Assembly: GCF_020026455.1 (NCBI RefSeq)
Contig: NZ_JAHHQJ010000010.1
Span: forward strand, 34,605-98,604
Length of the DNA: 64,000 nucleotides
Direction: 5' to 3'
DNA from: Alistipes sp.
GTDB taxonomy: Bacteria > Bacteroidota > Bacteroidia > Bacteroidales > Rikenellaceae
A model generated the notes under the pieces. That model was not told the origin of the DNA, made no database searches, and was given only the letters and a program-made list of their open reading frames with translations. Positions within the stretch are counted from its first letter, which is position 1. Every line of letters begins with the position of its first letter. This document shows positions 18,287 through 28,007 of the stretch, one piece after another. Both the position numbers and the translations under genes were made by a program.

Positions 18287-20833
18287 ATGCTAACTGAAGA
18301 AGAAAAGAATGCCGGTTTGGTGGGGCGTATCATCCCCATCAATATCGAAGAGCAGATGAAGTCGGCGTACATCGACTACTCGATGTCGGTCATCGTGTCG
18401 CGAGCACTGCCTGACGTGCGCGACGGCATGAAGCCCGTGCACCGCCGCATCCTCTATGATATGAGCGCGGAGCTCAACCTCTACTCCGACAAACCCACAC
18501 GTAAGTCCGCCCGTATCGTCGGCGACGTGCTCGGTAAGTTCCACCCCCACGGCGACACGTCGGTCTACGACGCGATGGTCCGCCTGGCGCAGGACTGGTC
18601 GATGCGCTACCCGCTGGTCGACGGACAGGGTAACTTCGGTTCGATGGACGGCGACTCTCCCGCTGCCATGCGTTACACCGAGGCCCGCATGAAGAAAATC
18701 ACCGACGAAGTGATGGCCGACATCGACAAGGAGACGGTCGACTGGACGCTGAACTTCGACGACACGATTCCCGAACCCACGGTCCTGCCCACGAAAATCC
18801 CGCTGCTGATCGTCAACGGCGCCAGCGGTATCGCCGTGGGTATGGCCACGAACATGGCCCCGCACAACCTTTCGGAGGTGGTGGACGCCTGCTGCGCCTA
18901 TGTCGACAATCCGGAGATCACGGGCGAGGAGCTGCTGCAGTATGTCAAGGGCCCCGACTTCCCCACGGGCGGTATCATCTACGGCTACGAGGGTGTGAAG
19001 GAGGCGATGCTGACGGGCCGCGGCCGCGTGATGATGCGCGCCAAGACCGACATCGAGCATACGCCCAGCGGCCGGGAGTGCATCGTCATCACGGAGATTC
19101 CCTACATGATCAACAAGGCCGAGATGATCAAGAAGATCGCCGACATGATCAACGACAAGAAGATCGACGGCATCTCCTACATCAACGACGAGTCGGACCG
19201 CAACGGTCTGCGGATCATCATCATCCTGAAGCACGACGCCGTTGCGAGCGTGGTGCTGAACACGCTGTTCAAGAATACGCCGCTGCAGACGTCGTTTGCC
19301 GTGAACAACATCGCGTTGGTCAACGGCCGGCCGCAGATGCTGCCCATGCGCGACCTGATCAAATACTTCATCGAGCACCGCCACGATGTCGTCGTGCGCC
19401 GCACGCGCTTCGACAAGCGCAAGGCCGAGGAGCGGCTGCATATCGTGCAGGGGCTGCTCATCGCGCAGGACAACATCGACGAGATCGTGCGCATCATCCG
19501 CTCCTCGCAGACGCCCGACGCCGCCAAGCAGACGATGATCGAGCGTTTCGACCTGTCGGAGATCCAGGCTTCGGCCATCATCGAAATGCGCCTGCGTGCC
19601 CTGACGGGACTCGAACGAGGCAAGCTGCTCGCCGAACGCGACGAGCTGGAGAAGCTGATCGCACACCTGACGGACGTGCTTGCGAACGTCGGCCTGCAGA
19701 TGCAGATCATCAAGGACGAACTGCTGGAGATCAAGGAGAAGTATGGCGACGAACGCCGCTCGGAGATCGTCTATGCCTCGGAGGAGTTCAATCCCGAGGA
19801 TTTCTACGCCGACGACGACATGGTGATCACCATCTCGCACATGGGCTACATCAAGCGCACGCCGCTGGCCGAATACCGCACGCAGAACCGCGGCGGAGTG
19901 GGGGCCAAGGGCAGCGCCACGCGCGACGAGGACTTCATCGAGCACATCTACGTGGCTTCGATGCACAATACGATGCTCTTCTTCACGGAGAAGGGCCGTT
20001 GTTATTGGCTCAAGGTCTACGAGATTCCGGAAGGCACGCGTTCGTCGAAGGGCCGCGCCATCCAGAACGTCATCCAGATCGAGCCGGACGACAAGGTCCG
20101 CGCCTACATCAACGTCAAGAGCCTGGCCGATGCCGAGTATGTGAACAGCAACTACATCATCATGTGCACCAAGGACGGCACGATCAAGAAGACCCGTCTG
20201 GAGGCCTACTCGCGTCCGCGCCAGAACGGTGTGAACGCCATCGTCATCCGCGAGGGCGACCAGCTGATCGAGGCCAAGCTCACCAGCGGCAACGCCGAGG
20301 TGATGATCGCCGCCCGCGACGGCAAGGCCATTCGTTTCAACGAGTCCACGGTGCGTCCGATCGGGCGTGTGGGTGCCGGAGTGCGCGGCATCTCGATCGA
20401 GGACGGCGACGAGGTGGTGGGCATGATCTGCGTGGAACCCGATTCGAAGCAGGATGTGCTGGTATTGAGCGAGAACGGCTACGGCAAGCGTACCGATCTG
20501 GACGAATACCGCATCACCAACCGCGGCGGAAAGGGTGTGAAGACCATCAACATTACGGAAAAAACAGGCAAACTCATATCGATCCAGGCCGTGACCGACG
20601 ACAACGACCTGATGATCATCAATCGTTCGGGACTCACCATACGCACTGCCGTCGGGCAGATCCGGCTTGCGGGTCGCGCTACGCAGGGCGTGCGTATCAT
20701 CAACCTTCGTGAGGGCGACGCCATTGCTTCGGTGATGGCCGTGCCGGCTGCGGGGGAAGAGGAAGAAGTGCAACCCGCGGAAGATGTCGAGACCGGAGCC
20801 GAGAAGCCCGCAGACGCTCCCGCGGAGGAATAG
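18287..20833 (+). CDS. gyrA: DNA gyrase subunit A
   Basis: An 848-residue type IIA topoisomerase subunit that, with GyrB (not in this window), introduces negative supercoils. The catalytic tyrosine is Tyr130 in M-R-Y-T-E-A-R. The quinolone-determining segment is H-P-H-G-D-T-S-V-Y-D at 86-95, so Thr91 occupies the E. coli Ser83 position and Asp95 the Asp87 position, a usual wild-type combination. The C-terminal beta-pinwheel has the GyrA-box Q-N-R-G-G-V-G-A-K near residue 540, followed by an acidic tail of about 35 residues. It has its own promoters and a long leader. Confidence 0.95.
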   Translation: MLTEEEKNAGLVGRIIPINIEEQMKSAYIDYSMSVIVSRALPDVRDGMKPVHRRILYDMSAELNLYSDKPTRKSARIVGDVLGKFHPHGDTSVYDAMVRLAQDWSMRYPLVDGQGNFGSMDGDSPAAMRYTEARMKKITDEVMADIDKETVDWTLNFDDTIPEPTVLPTKIPLLIVNGASGIAVGMATNMAPHNLSEVVDACCAYVDNPEITGEELLQYVKGPDFPTGGIIYGYEGVKEAMLTGRGRVMMRAKTDIEHTPSGRECIVITEIPYMINKAEMIKKIADMINDKKIDGISYINDESDRNGLRIIIILKHDAVASVVLNTLFKNTPLQTSFAVNNIALVNGRPQMLPMRDLIKYFIEHRHDVVVRRTRFDKRKAEERLHIVQGLLIAQDNIDEIVRIIRSSQTPDAAKQTMIERFDLSEIQASAIIEMRLRALTGLERGKLLAERDELEKLIAHLTDVLANVGLQMQIIKDELLEIKEKYGDERRSEIVYASEEFNPEDFYADDDMVITISHMGYIKRTPLAEYRTQNRGGVGAKGSATRDEDFIEHIYVASMHNTMLFFTEKGRCYWLKVYEIPEGTRSSKGRAIQNVIQIEPDDKVRAYINVKSLADAEYVNSNYIIMCTKDGTIKKTRLEAYSRPRQNGVNAIVIREGDQLIEAKLTSGNAEVMIAARDGKAIRFNESTVRPIGRVGAGVRGISIEDGDEVVGMICVEPDSKQDVLVLSENGYGKRTDLDEYRITNRGGKGVKTINITEKTGKLISIQAVTDDNDLMIINRSGLTIRTAVGQIRLAGRATQGVRIINLREGDAIASVMAVPAAGEEEEVQPAEDVETGAEKPADAPAEE

Positions 20834-20872
20834 GAAAAAGAAAAAACAAAAACTTTAAAAATTCAGTTTACC

Positions 20873-22219
20873 ATGAAGAAAACGATTTTGACGGCTCTTG
20901 CGGCGCTGCTCGTGGCAGTTCCCGCCGTGAAAGCCCAGAAAGTGAACAAGGAAGCCCTTCTCTCCAAGATCGAAAAGAGCGATGCCGACATCGCCAACGA
21001 GAAGAAGGCGGTGAAGGCCTCGACGTGGATCGCCCGCGGCAAGGCTTTCTATGAGGTGGCGGTGGAGCCTACGAAGAGTCTCTTCGCCAATATGGAGCCG
21101 GCGATGCTGAAACTGGCTGTGGGCGATCCTACGTCGACGACGACCGAGACGCTCAACGACATCGAGTTCGAGGCATGGGTCTATCCCTATTTCACGGCTT
21201 ACATCAAGGACAACAAGGTCGTGACCTGGAAGCAGAGCGATTGGGTGATGAAGGATGCCCCCAGAAAGGCTATCGAGGCTTACAACAAGGCCTATGAGCT
21301 CGATCCCAAGGCGGCAGGCAAGATCAAGGACGGTCTGAAGCAGATCAGCGACTTCTGCTCGCAGGTGGGCAACGTCGGCATCGACTCGGGCAACTACCTC
21401 GAGGCTTCGGACGCCTATGTGACGGCTTTCGAGGCGCAGTCCAGCCCGGCTTACGGGGAGGCTGACCCCGCGCTGCTCTACTATGCAGGTTACATGATGA
21501 CCGTCGACGGTTCGAACAACCCCAAGTCGTTTGTCAATGGCAGTGAGTACCTGACCAAGGCCGTCGACATGGGCTATGCCGACGAGGAGGGTAATATCTA
21601 TTACTACCTCTTCCACTGCCTCTACGGACAGAAGGACCTCGACAAGGCAAATGTCATGAAGGCAAAGGACGTGTTGCTGACGGGTATCGGCAAGTTCCCG
21701 AAGAACGAGCGCATTCTCGACGGTCTGATGCAGCTTTATACGGCTGAGGAAGGCGTGGGCGATCCGGCCGATCTGATCTCGCTGATCGACAAGGCTATCG
21801 AGGAGAATCCGTCGAACATGGACCTCTGGTTCGGCCGCGGCCGTATATTCTACGCCCTGAAGGACTACGATCAGAGCATCGAGTCGTTCAAGAAGGTTGT
21901 GGAGCTGAAGCCCGACCTGTTTGAGGGTAACTACTACCTGGGTGTGTTCTACACGATCAAGGGTGACGAGCTCAACAAGGAGATGAACGAGAAGCAGTAC
22001 AGCAGCCAGGCTGTTTACGACGCCGATCTGAAGGTTGTCAATGAGGTCTACAAGCAGGCTGTGCCCTGGTTCGAGAAGGCGCACCAGATCAAACCCGAGG
22101 ACGGCGATACGCTGGAGTTCCTCAAATCCATCTGCTTCCGTCTGCGCGACGAGGCCGACATCATGGAGAAGTACAACACCTACAATGCCCTCTACAAGCA
22201 GGTGAAAGGTATCGAATAG
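20873..22219 (+). CDS. Exported tetratricopeptide-repeat protein
   Basis: A 448-residue protein with a signal peptide (about residues 1-21) and helical repeats of TPR type from about residue 125 to the end, for example A-I-E-A-Y-N-K-A-Y-E-L-D-P-K-A and L-W-F-G-R-G-R-I-F-Y-A-L-K-D-Y. TPR proteins of this kind act as periplasmic or outer-membrane scaffolds; no partner can be named. It follows gyrA by 39 bases, so read-through from gyrA is possible. A hairpin at 22311-22340 ends the unit. Codon use and composition look native. Confidence 0.85.
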   Translation: MKKTILTALAALLVAVPAVKAQKVNKEALLSKIEKSDADIANEKKAVKASTWIARGKAFYEVAVEPTKSLFANMEPAMLKLAVGDPTSTTTETLNDIEFEAWVYPYFTAYIKDNKVVTWKQSDWVMKDAPRKAIEAYNKAYELDPKAAGKIKDGLKQISDFCSQVGNVGIDSGNYLEASDAYVTAFEAQSSPAYGEADPALLYYAGYMMTVDGSNNPKSFVNGSEYLTKAVDMGYADEEGNIYYYLFHCLYGQKDLDKANVMKAKDVLLTGIGKFPKNERILDGLMQLYTAEEGVGDPADLISLIDKAIEENPSNMDLWFGRGRIFYALKDYDQSIESFKKVVELKPDLFEGNYYLGVFYTIKGDELNKEMNEKQYSSQAVYDADLKVVNEVYKQAVPWFEKAHQIKPEDGDTLEFLKSICFRLRDEADIMEKYNTYNALYKQVKGIE

Positions 22220-22310
22220 CCGCTTGAGGGGCGGGATTCGGCGGCGGTGGTCGTCGCGCCCGCTTTTTGAACGGAAGTTGTGCTGCCGCCCGTTCGGCAG
22301 CGGTTATGAA

Positions 22311-22340
22311 AACAAGCCCGGCTGGAAAGCCGGGCTTGTT
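22311..22340 (+). terminator. Terminator hairpin after the TPR gene
   Basis: A perfect 13-bp stem (22311-22323 with 22328-22340) closed by a GGAA tetraloop, followed by only a weak T-tract. Confidence 0.65.
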
Positions 22341-22342
22341 TG

Positions 22343-22985
22343 GTGAATGGACGGATCTAACCGGCGTTTGGACAACGCCTTGCAGCCTGAATCCGGGCTT
22401 TTCGGGGCTTTCGGGGCTTTCGGGCTTTCCGGGTGGACCGGTTCGGGCGGATGTTCGGGCGTTGCCTTCCGGGTGGACGGTTCGGGCGTTGCTTTTCGGC
22501 CGGGCGGTTTGGGCGGACTTTCCTGATGACCGGCTGGGCGTGGGGCTTCGGGGTGTGGTCTTCAGTGCTCTGACCGCATTTTGCGTATGCGTTGCTTTCC
22601 GGGCAGACCGGCTTGGACGGACTTTTCGGGCGTTGCCTTTCGGGTGGACCGGTTCGGGCTTGGGGCTCCGGTGCTCCGATCGCGTTTTGTGCGCGCGCAG
22701 CCTTTCGGGCGGACCTGCCGGATGACCGGCCGGGCACGGGGCTCCGGGGTAGGGTCTCCGGGCTCCGACCGCATTTTGTGCACGCGCAATCTTTCGGGCG
22801 AACCGGTTCGGGCGGACTTTTCGGGCGGGCGGCCGGGCATTGCTTTTCGGCCGGGCGGTTCGGGCGGACTTTCCTGATGACCGGCTGGGCGTGGGGCTTC
22901 GGGGGCTCTCTCCGGGCTTCGATCGCATTTTGCGTACGTGCAACCTTCCGGGTGGACGGTTCGGGCGTTGCCTTTCGGGCGGACG
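22343..22985. repeat. Degenerate GC-rich intergenic repeat tract
   Basis: About 640 bases between convergent genes are made of degenerate short units (such as TTCGGGCGG) in a higher-order repeat. A 63-base stretch at about 22491-22553 recurs at 22842-22904 with one mismatch by eye, offset 351 bases. A related segment around GATGACCGG occurs near 22525, 22720 and 22875, and another around CGCATTTTG occurs near 22570, 22770 and 22925. Open frames run through it on both strands but translate to Arg/Pro/Gly-rich nonsense typical of such tracts, so no gene is called. Confidence 0.8.
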
Positions 22986-22986
22986 G

Positions 22987-24033
22987 TTAGCGCGCGATGC
23001 GTCCAGAGACGGAGCCGCGGGCCAGCTGTTCGATCTCCGCGGCCGTAAATTGGTTGTAGTCGCCCGGGACGGTGTTTTTCAATGCGCAGGCTGCGGTTCC
23101 GAAGTCCAGAGCAAACTGCGCATCGTGGGGATGCGCGGCCATGCCGTAGAGCAATCCGCCCACGAAGGCGTCGCCCACGCCGACGCAGTCGATCACGGGG
23201 TTGACGTCGTAGACCCGCGTGGAGAGCAGATGCCCGTCCGTGAAGAGCGTTCCTGAAATCAGGTGGTGGTTGGCGCTCAACACGCTGCGCAAACCGAAGA
23301 CGATGCTCCGGCAGCGGGGGAAGCGTGCCGCAACCTCCGCCGAAGCCCGTTCGTAACCCTCCGTATCGGGGCGGTAGGCGGCGTCGCAGGCCGCAAATCG
23401 CGGCAACTGCATGCCGAGCACTTTTTCGTATTCGTCGTCCGTGCCGAAAAAGGCGTCGCACTGCTCCATCAGCGGCGGGAGCACCTCCTGCGGCTCCTTG
23501 CCGTATTTCCAGAGATTCTTGCGGTAGTTGATGTCGCACGAGACGGTCAGTCCCGCCGCGTGTGCCGCCTCAATTGCCTCGGCGCACACGGCAGCCGTGC
23601 TGGCGCTCACCGCGGCCGAAATCCCCGACCAGTGGAACCACGAGGCGTCGCGGAAGATGCCGGCCCAGTCGATCATCCCCGGTTGCAGGGTGTCGAAGGC
23701 CGAGTCTGCGCGGTCGTAGACGACGTGTGACGAGCGTATTGCGGCGGCCTCCTCCATGTAGTAGATTCCGAGCCGCTTGCCGCCGCGCAGGATGGCCCCG
23801 GTCCCTACGCCGTAGCGGCGCAGGTCGTCGATGCAGGCGTCGGCTACCCGGTTGTCCGGCAGGCGGGTGACGAATTCGCTTTGCAGGCCGTAGTTGGCCA
23901 GCGATACGGCGACGTTGGCCTCGCTTCCGCCGTAGCTGGCGCGGAAGAGGTTCGTCTGGTTGAAACGCAGGTAGTCGGGCGGCGTGAGCCGCATCATGAT
24001 CTCCCCGAAGGTAACGATCTTTTGTCTGTCCAT
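22987..24033 (-). CDS. PfkB-family sugar kinase, KdgK-like (copy 1)
   Basis: A 348-residue ribokinase-fold kinase, most similar in layout to 2-dehydro-3-deoxygluconokinase. It begins I-V-T-F-G-E-I-M-M-R-L, has the F-H-W-S-G-I-S segment mid-protein, and ends with the PfkB catalytic motif D-C-V-G-V-G-D-A-F-V-G-G. The ATG at 24033 is used because the family N-terminus starts there and a promoter lies just upstream. It is a diverged paralogue of the kinase at 26944-27963. In a uronate locus the expected product is 2-keto-3-deoxy-6-phosphogluconate, but the substrate may differ between the two copies. Confidence 0.85.
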   Translation of the reverse strand: MDRQKIVTFGEIMMRLTPPDYLRFNQTNLFRASYGGSEANVAVSLANYGLQSEFVTRLPDNRVADACIDDLRRYGVGTGAILRGGKRLGIYYMEEAAAIRSSHVVYDRADSAFDTLQPGMIDWAGIFRDASWFHWSGISAAVSASTAAVCAEAIEAAHAAGLTVSCDINYRKNLWKYGKEPQEVLPPLMEQCDAFFGTDDEYEKVLGMQLPRFAACDAAYRPDTEGYERASAEVAARFPRCRSIVFGLRSVLSANHHLISGTLFTDGHLLSTRVYDVNPVIDCVGVGDAFVGGLLYGMAAHPHDAQFALDFGTAACALKNTVPGDYNQFTAAEIEQLARGSVSGRIAR

Positions 24034-24056
24034 GATTTTTGAGAAATAGTCGGTAA

Positions 24057-24087
24057 CAAATGTACAGAAAATGCCGGACAACTGCAA
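24057..24087 (-). promoter_or_regulatory. Promoter of the KdgK-like gene copy 1
   Basis: On the reverse strand a TTG (24085-24087) is 20 bases before TACATTTG (24057-24064), matching the -33/-7 arrangement. The leader would be about 20 bases. Confidence 0.65.
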
Positions 24088-24125
24088 GCCGAATCGCATC
24101 CGGTCCCAAAACGGATGCCGGATAA

Positions 24126-24157
24126 CAACAGGCCCGGTCGTTGGACCGGGCCTGTTG
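24126..24157 (-). terminator. Terminator hairpin after the DUF4861 gene
   Basis: A perfect 14-bp stem (24126-24139 with 24144-24157) with a GTTG loop lies downstream of the DUF4861 stop. The T-tract is weak. Confidence 0.6.
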
Positions 24158-24197
24158 CGCAGGGCAGGGCGTGTGCCTGCCCTTGGGTGGGGGATGT

Positions 24198-25319
24198 CTA
24201 TTTGCGGATGCTCACTTTGAGCGGCGTCACGGCGGCGGCTTGCGCCTGCCCGATCTCCTCGATCCACTCCTCCATGTCCTCGACGCCGCCCTGGCTCCAG
24301 CCCGAACCGGCGTAGTAGGTCAGCGTCCGGCCGGGTTCCACGGTCTTGACGGCTACGGCGTGGCCCAGCGTGTCGGGGAGCATCTCGGCCCCGGGCAGAA
24401 TCACGCCTAGATAGATGTCGCCGTCGCGTGCGGGGTCCTTCGAGTCCGAAACGGCCTCGCACATGCCCATCCAGCCTTCGCCGCGCTCCATCTGTTTCAC
24501 GTCGTGGCGCACGAAGCCCGCGGCAATGGGCAGTTCGGCGAATGCTCCCTGATAGATGTTGTCCATGCGGTTGAAACGCTGGTTGGCATCGAGCGAGATG
24601 ACCTTGGTGAGCGTCACGGGCGTGCCGTCGACATCGAACGGGGCGTAGGTCAGTTCGACCGAGGTGCGGATCGGGCCGTTGTCGAGCGTCCGGGCCGTGG
24701 CGTAGTTGTGGCCCATCATCCAGAATTTACCGCCGACGAAGGGCAGCGATGCCCCCGATCCGAGCGTCACGCCCACCTTGTAGCAGTCCATGCCGTCGCC
24801 GTAGTTGTGGTGGTAGTTGCCCCGGGCATACCACTCGTCGATCACCAGTTTGTCGGCGCACTTCACCCATACGTCGATGCCCGGGGTGACGAGCTTCTCG
24901 GGAGAGGTCTCGAGTGCCGGACCGTAGAGGCGGTAGGCTACCTTGTTGTTTTCCCAGGCGTAGTCGTCGTAACGCTCGGGGACCGTGCGTCCGAATGCCT
25001 CGGCGGGGTAGTTCTCGCGCTGGCCGGTGACCAGTTTGAAACGCCTGCTTTGCATTGGCTCGGCGTCGGTCTGGAAGATCAGCGCCTGCGGCTCCGTTCC
25101 GCCGCGGAAGAGGACCTGGGAGGGGATTTGCTCGTTGTCGTCGTCCAGTACGACGATGTTGTCCGGCGTCACGCCCTTGAGCGCTGCCACTTCGGACCAG
25201 GCGATTTCGACGGTTTCATCATCGCGTTCGATAGGGGTCGTGTTGACGACTTCGACATTCAAACCGGGTGTGCAGGAAGCCATCAGAAGGCCTGCAACCC
25301 ACATAATTGGGTTTTTCAT
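24198..25319 (-). CDS. DUF4861 family lipoprotein
   Basis: A 373-residue protein with a lipoprotein signal (L-M-A-S-C, Cys at about residue 16) and a single large beta-rich domain that I recognise as DUF4861. Members of this family are often found beside pectin and uronate utilisation genes in Bacteroidota, and here it lies among uxaC, kdgK and exuT. That makes a role in processing an unsaturated or substituted uronide plausible, but no catalytic activity can be named. It is transcribed divergently from uxaC. Confidence 0.78.
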   Translation of the reverse strand: MKNPIMWVAGLLMASCTPGLNVEVVNTTPIERDDETVEIAWSEVAALKGVTPDNIVVLDDDNEQIPSQVLFRGGTEPQALIFQTDAEPMQSRRFKLVTGQRENYPAEAFGRTVPERYDDYAWENNKVAYRLYGPALETSPEKLVTPGIDVWVKCADKLVIDEWYARGNYHHNYGDGMDCYKVGVTLGSGASLPFVGGKFWMMGHNYATARTLDNGPIRTSVELTYAPFDVDGTPVTLTKVISLDANQRFNRMDNIYQGAFAELPIAAGFVRHDVKQMERGEGWMGMCEAVSDSKDPARDGDIYLGVILPGAEMLPDTLGHAVAVKTVEPGRTLTYYAGSGWSQGGVEDMEEWIEEIGQAQAAAVTPLKVSIRK

Positions 25320-25356
25320 AAAGTTAGAGTTGACGTTTTTTTTCGTTATTTTTAGG

Positions 25357-25387
25357 CAAATTTACAAATTTTCCGTATATTGGTCAA
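25357..25387 (-). promoter_or_regulatory. Promoter of the DUF4861 gene
   Basis: On the reverse strand TTG (25385-25387) lies exactly 20 bases before TAAATTTG (25357-25364). The 196-base gap to uxaC is the likely site for a shared regulator, but I see no clear operator. Confidence 0.65.
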
Positions 25388-25515
25388 CCAAAACGGTACA
25401 TATTCTGTTCGATCCCTTGATTTTTCCGATTTCGGGTGGCTGGAAGTCGCTCATTTCCGGAATGAAACGCAGACGGATGCGTGTGGAATCCTGGCCGTGA
25501 CAGCTTTTATTTGTT

Positions 25516-26928
25516 ATGAAACAGTTCAACGACGACAACTTTTTGTTGCAGACCCCGACGGCCGAACGGCTCTACCATGAGCATGCGGCCCGGATGCCGA
25601 TTATCGACTACCATTGCCACCTGATTCCCGAGTACGTGGCTTCGGACCACGGGTTTGCCAACCTGGCGGAAATCTGGCTCGACGGCGACCATTACAAATG
25701 GCGCGCCATGCGCACCAACGGGGTCGAAGAGAAATATTGCACGGGAAAGGAGACGACCGCCTGGGAGAAGTTTGAGAAGTGGGCCGAAACGGTTCCCTAT
25801 ACGATGCGCAACCCGCTCTACCACTGGACCCACCTCGAGTTGAAGACGGCCTTCGGGGTGACGAAACTGCTCAGCCCTGCGACGGCCCGCGAGATCTACG
25901 ACCATTGCACGGCGCTGTTGCAGCGTCCCGAATACCACGCTCGCGGTCTGATGCGTCGCTACAACGTCGAGGTGGTCTGCACGACGGACGATCCGGTGGA
26001 TTCGCTCGAACACCACATCAAGGTCCGCGAGGACGGTTTTGAGACGAAGGTGCTCCCCACGTGGCGTCCCGACAAGGCGATGGCCGTGGAGGAGCCGGCC
26101 GGTTTCCGGGCTTATGTGGAGAAACTCTCCGAGGTTTCGGGCGTCACGATCGCGAAGTTCGCTGACCTGATCGATGCGCTCCGCGTGCGTCACCGGTTCT
26201 TCGAGTCGGTCGGCTGCCGCCTTTCGGACCACGGCATCGAGGAGTTCTATGCCGAGGATTATACGCAGTCCGAGATCGACGCTATATTTAATAAGGTATA
26301 CGGCGGCCACACGCTCACCCGCGGGGAGATCCTCAAGTTCAAGACCGCCATGATGGTCGAATTTGCCACGATGGACTGGGAGACCGGCTGGACCCAGCAG
26401 TTCCACTACGGAGCCATCCGCAACAACAACTCCCGCATGTTCGAACGTCTGGGTGCCGACACGGGTTTCGACTCGATCGGCGACTTCACAGTCGGCCGGC
26501 AGATGTCGAAATTCTTCGACATGCTCGACCGCGGCGACCGCCTCGCCAAGACCATTGTTTACAACCTCAATCCGCGCGACAACGAACTTGTGGCCACGAT
26601 GATCGGCAATTTCCAGGACGGCCGCTACGGTGCCGGGAAGATCCAGTTCGGCTCGGGCTGGTGGTTCCTCGACCAGAAGGACGGTATGGAGCGGCAGATG
26701 AATGCCCTCTCGACGCTGGGTCTGTTGAGCCGCTTCGTGGGCATGCTGACCGACTCGCGGTCGTTCCTCTCATACCCGCGCCACGAGTATTTCCGCCGCA
26801 CGCTGTGCAACCTGCTGGGCAACGACATCGAGAAGGGGCTGCTGCCCGCCTCGGAGATCGATTTCATCGGCCGGGAGCTTGTCGAGGGCATCTGTTACCG
26901 CAACGCCAGGAACTATTTCAAATTTTAA
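25516..26928 (+). CDS. uxaC: Glucuronate isomerase
   Basis: A 470-residue amidohydrolase-fold enzyme that interconverts D-glucuronate and D-fructuronate, and D-galacturonate and D-tagaturonate. The metal-binding D-Y-H-C-H-L motif is near residue 35. The conserved W-X-D-G-D-H-Y-K-W and F-S-T/C-T-D-D-P-type segments are present (C-T-T-D-D-P near 156), and so is the S-G-W-W-F segment near residue 380. Length is typical. It starts the + strand unit with kdgK 15 bases downstream. The following reductase and dehydratase steps (uxuB/uxaB, uxuA/uxaA) are not in this window. Confidence 0.94.
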   Translation: MKQFNDDNFLLQTPTAERLYHEHAARMPIIDYHCHLIPEYVASDHGFANLAEIWLDGDHYKWRAMRTNGVEEKYCTGKETTAWEKFEKWAETVPYTMRNPLYHWTHLELKTAFGVTKLLSPATAREIYDHCTALLQRPEYHARGLMRRYNVEVVCTTDDPVDSLEHHIKVREDGFETKVLPTWRPDKAMAVEEPAGFRAYVEKLSEVSGVTIAKFADLIDALRVRHRFFESVGCRLSDHGIEEFYAEDYTQSEIDAIFNKVYGGHTLTRGEILKFKTAMMVEFATMDWETGWTQQFHYGAIRNNNSRMFERLGADTGFDSIGDFTVGRQMSKFFDMLDRGDRLAKTIVYNLNPRDNELVATMIGNFQDGRYGAGKIQFGSGWWFLDQKDGMERQMNALSTLGLLSRFVGMLTDSRSFLSYPRHEYFRRTLCNLLGNDIEKGLLPASEIDFIGRELVEGICYRNARNYFKF

Positions 26929-26943
26929 GTTGATACCATAATC

Positions 26944-27963
26944 ATGAAAATCGTAACATTAGGTGAAATCATGCTGCGTCTTTCGACGCCCGGAAACACG
27001 CGTTTCGTTCAGTCCGATTCGTTCGATGTCGTCTACGGTGGCGGCGAGGCCAATGTGGCCGTTTCGTGTGCCAACTACGGCCACGAGGCCTACTTCGTCT
27101 CGAAGCTCCCGACGCACGAGATCGGCCAGTCGGCGGTCAATGCGCTGCGCAAATACGGCGTCCGGACCGATTTCATCGCCCGCGGCGGCGACCGTGTGGG
27201 CATCTACTACCTCGAAACCGGGGCTTCGATGCGTCCCTCGAAGGTGATCTACGACCGCGCACATTCGTCGATCGCCGAGGCCGATCCGCAGGATTTCGAC
27301 TTCGACGCCATCATGGAGGGCGCCGACTGGTTCCACTGGTCGGGCATCACGCCCGCAATTTCGGACAAGGCCGCCGAGCTGACCCGCCTGGCCTGTGAGG
27401 CCGCCAAGCGTCACGGCGTGACGGTTTCCGTGGACCTGAACTTCCGCAAGAAGCTCTGGACCAAGGAGAAGGCGCAGTCGGTCATGAAGCCCCTGATGGA
27501 GTATGTCGATGTCTGCATCGGCAACGAGGAGGACGCCGAACTCTGCCTCGGGTTCAAGCCCGACGCCGATGTCGAGGGCGGCGAGACCAACGCCGAGGGC
27601 TACAAGGGCATTTTCCGCCAGATGGCCGCGACCTTCGGGTTCAAGTATGTGATCTCGACCCTGCGCGAGTCGTTCTCGGCGACGCACAACGGCTGGAAGG
27701 CCATGATCTACAACGGAGAGGAGTTTTACGAGTCGAAGCGTTACGACATCGACCCGATCATCGACCGCGTGGGCGGCGGCGACTCGTTCTCGGGAGGTGT
27801 GATCCACGGCCTGCTGACCAAGCCCACGCAGGGCGAGGCCCTGGAGTTCGCTGTGGCGGCATCGGCCCTGAAGCACACGATCAACGGCGACTTCAACCTC
27901 GTATCGGCCGAGGAGGTCGAATCGTTGGCCGGAGGCAACGCGAGCGGTCGGGTACAGCGTTAG
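26944..27963 (+). CDS. kdgK: 2-dehydro-3-deoxygluconokinase
   Basis: A 339-residue PfkB/ribokinase-family kinase that phosphorylates 2-keto-3-deoxygluconate to KDPG. It begins I-V-T-L-G-E-I-M-L-R-L, has F-H-W-S-G-I-T-P in the middle, and carries the catalytic D-R-V-G-G-G-D-S-F-S-G-G near residue 275. It lies 15 bases after uxaC and just before the KDPG aldolase, so context supports the substrate. The paralogue at 22987-24033 shares the same framework but differs around the substrate lid. Confidence 0.92.
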   Translation: MKIVTLGEIMLRLSTPGNTRFVQSDSFDVVYGGGEANVAVSCANYGHEAYFVSKLPTHEIGQSAVNALRKYGVRTDFIARGGDRVGIYYLETGASMRPSKVIYDRAHSSIAEADPQDFDFDAIMEGADWFHWSGITPAISDKAAELTRLACEAAKRHGVTVSVDLNFRKKLWTKEKAQSVMKPLMEYVDVCIGNEEDAELCLGFKPDADVEGGETNAEGYKGIFRQMAATFGFKYVISTLRESFSATHNGWKAMIYNGEEFYESKRYDIDPIIDRVGGGDSFSGGVIHGLLTKPTQGEALEFAVAASALKHTINGDFNLVSAEEVESLAGGNASGRVQR

Positions 27964-28007
27964 AATTCCGTTTTTGGAGGGCGGCTTCCGCTCTTCTCTC
28001 TTTGTCC

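Noticed and set aside
18290..20773. 827-codon reverse-strand open frame through gyrA
   Set aside because: Fully overlapped by intact gyrA on the + strand, with biased His/Asp/Val composition and no recognisable domain.
22161..22943. Open frames on both strands in the 22.3-23.0 kb tract
   Set aside because: They translate to repetitive Arg/Pro/Gly/Lys sequence in several frames at once, as expected from short GC-rich repeats, not from a gene.
22343..22985. Possible CRISPR array
   Set aside because: Repeats are degenerate, lack constant-length unique spacers, and no cas genes are nearby.
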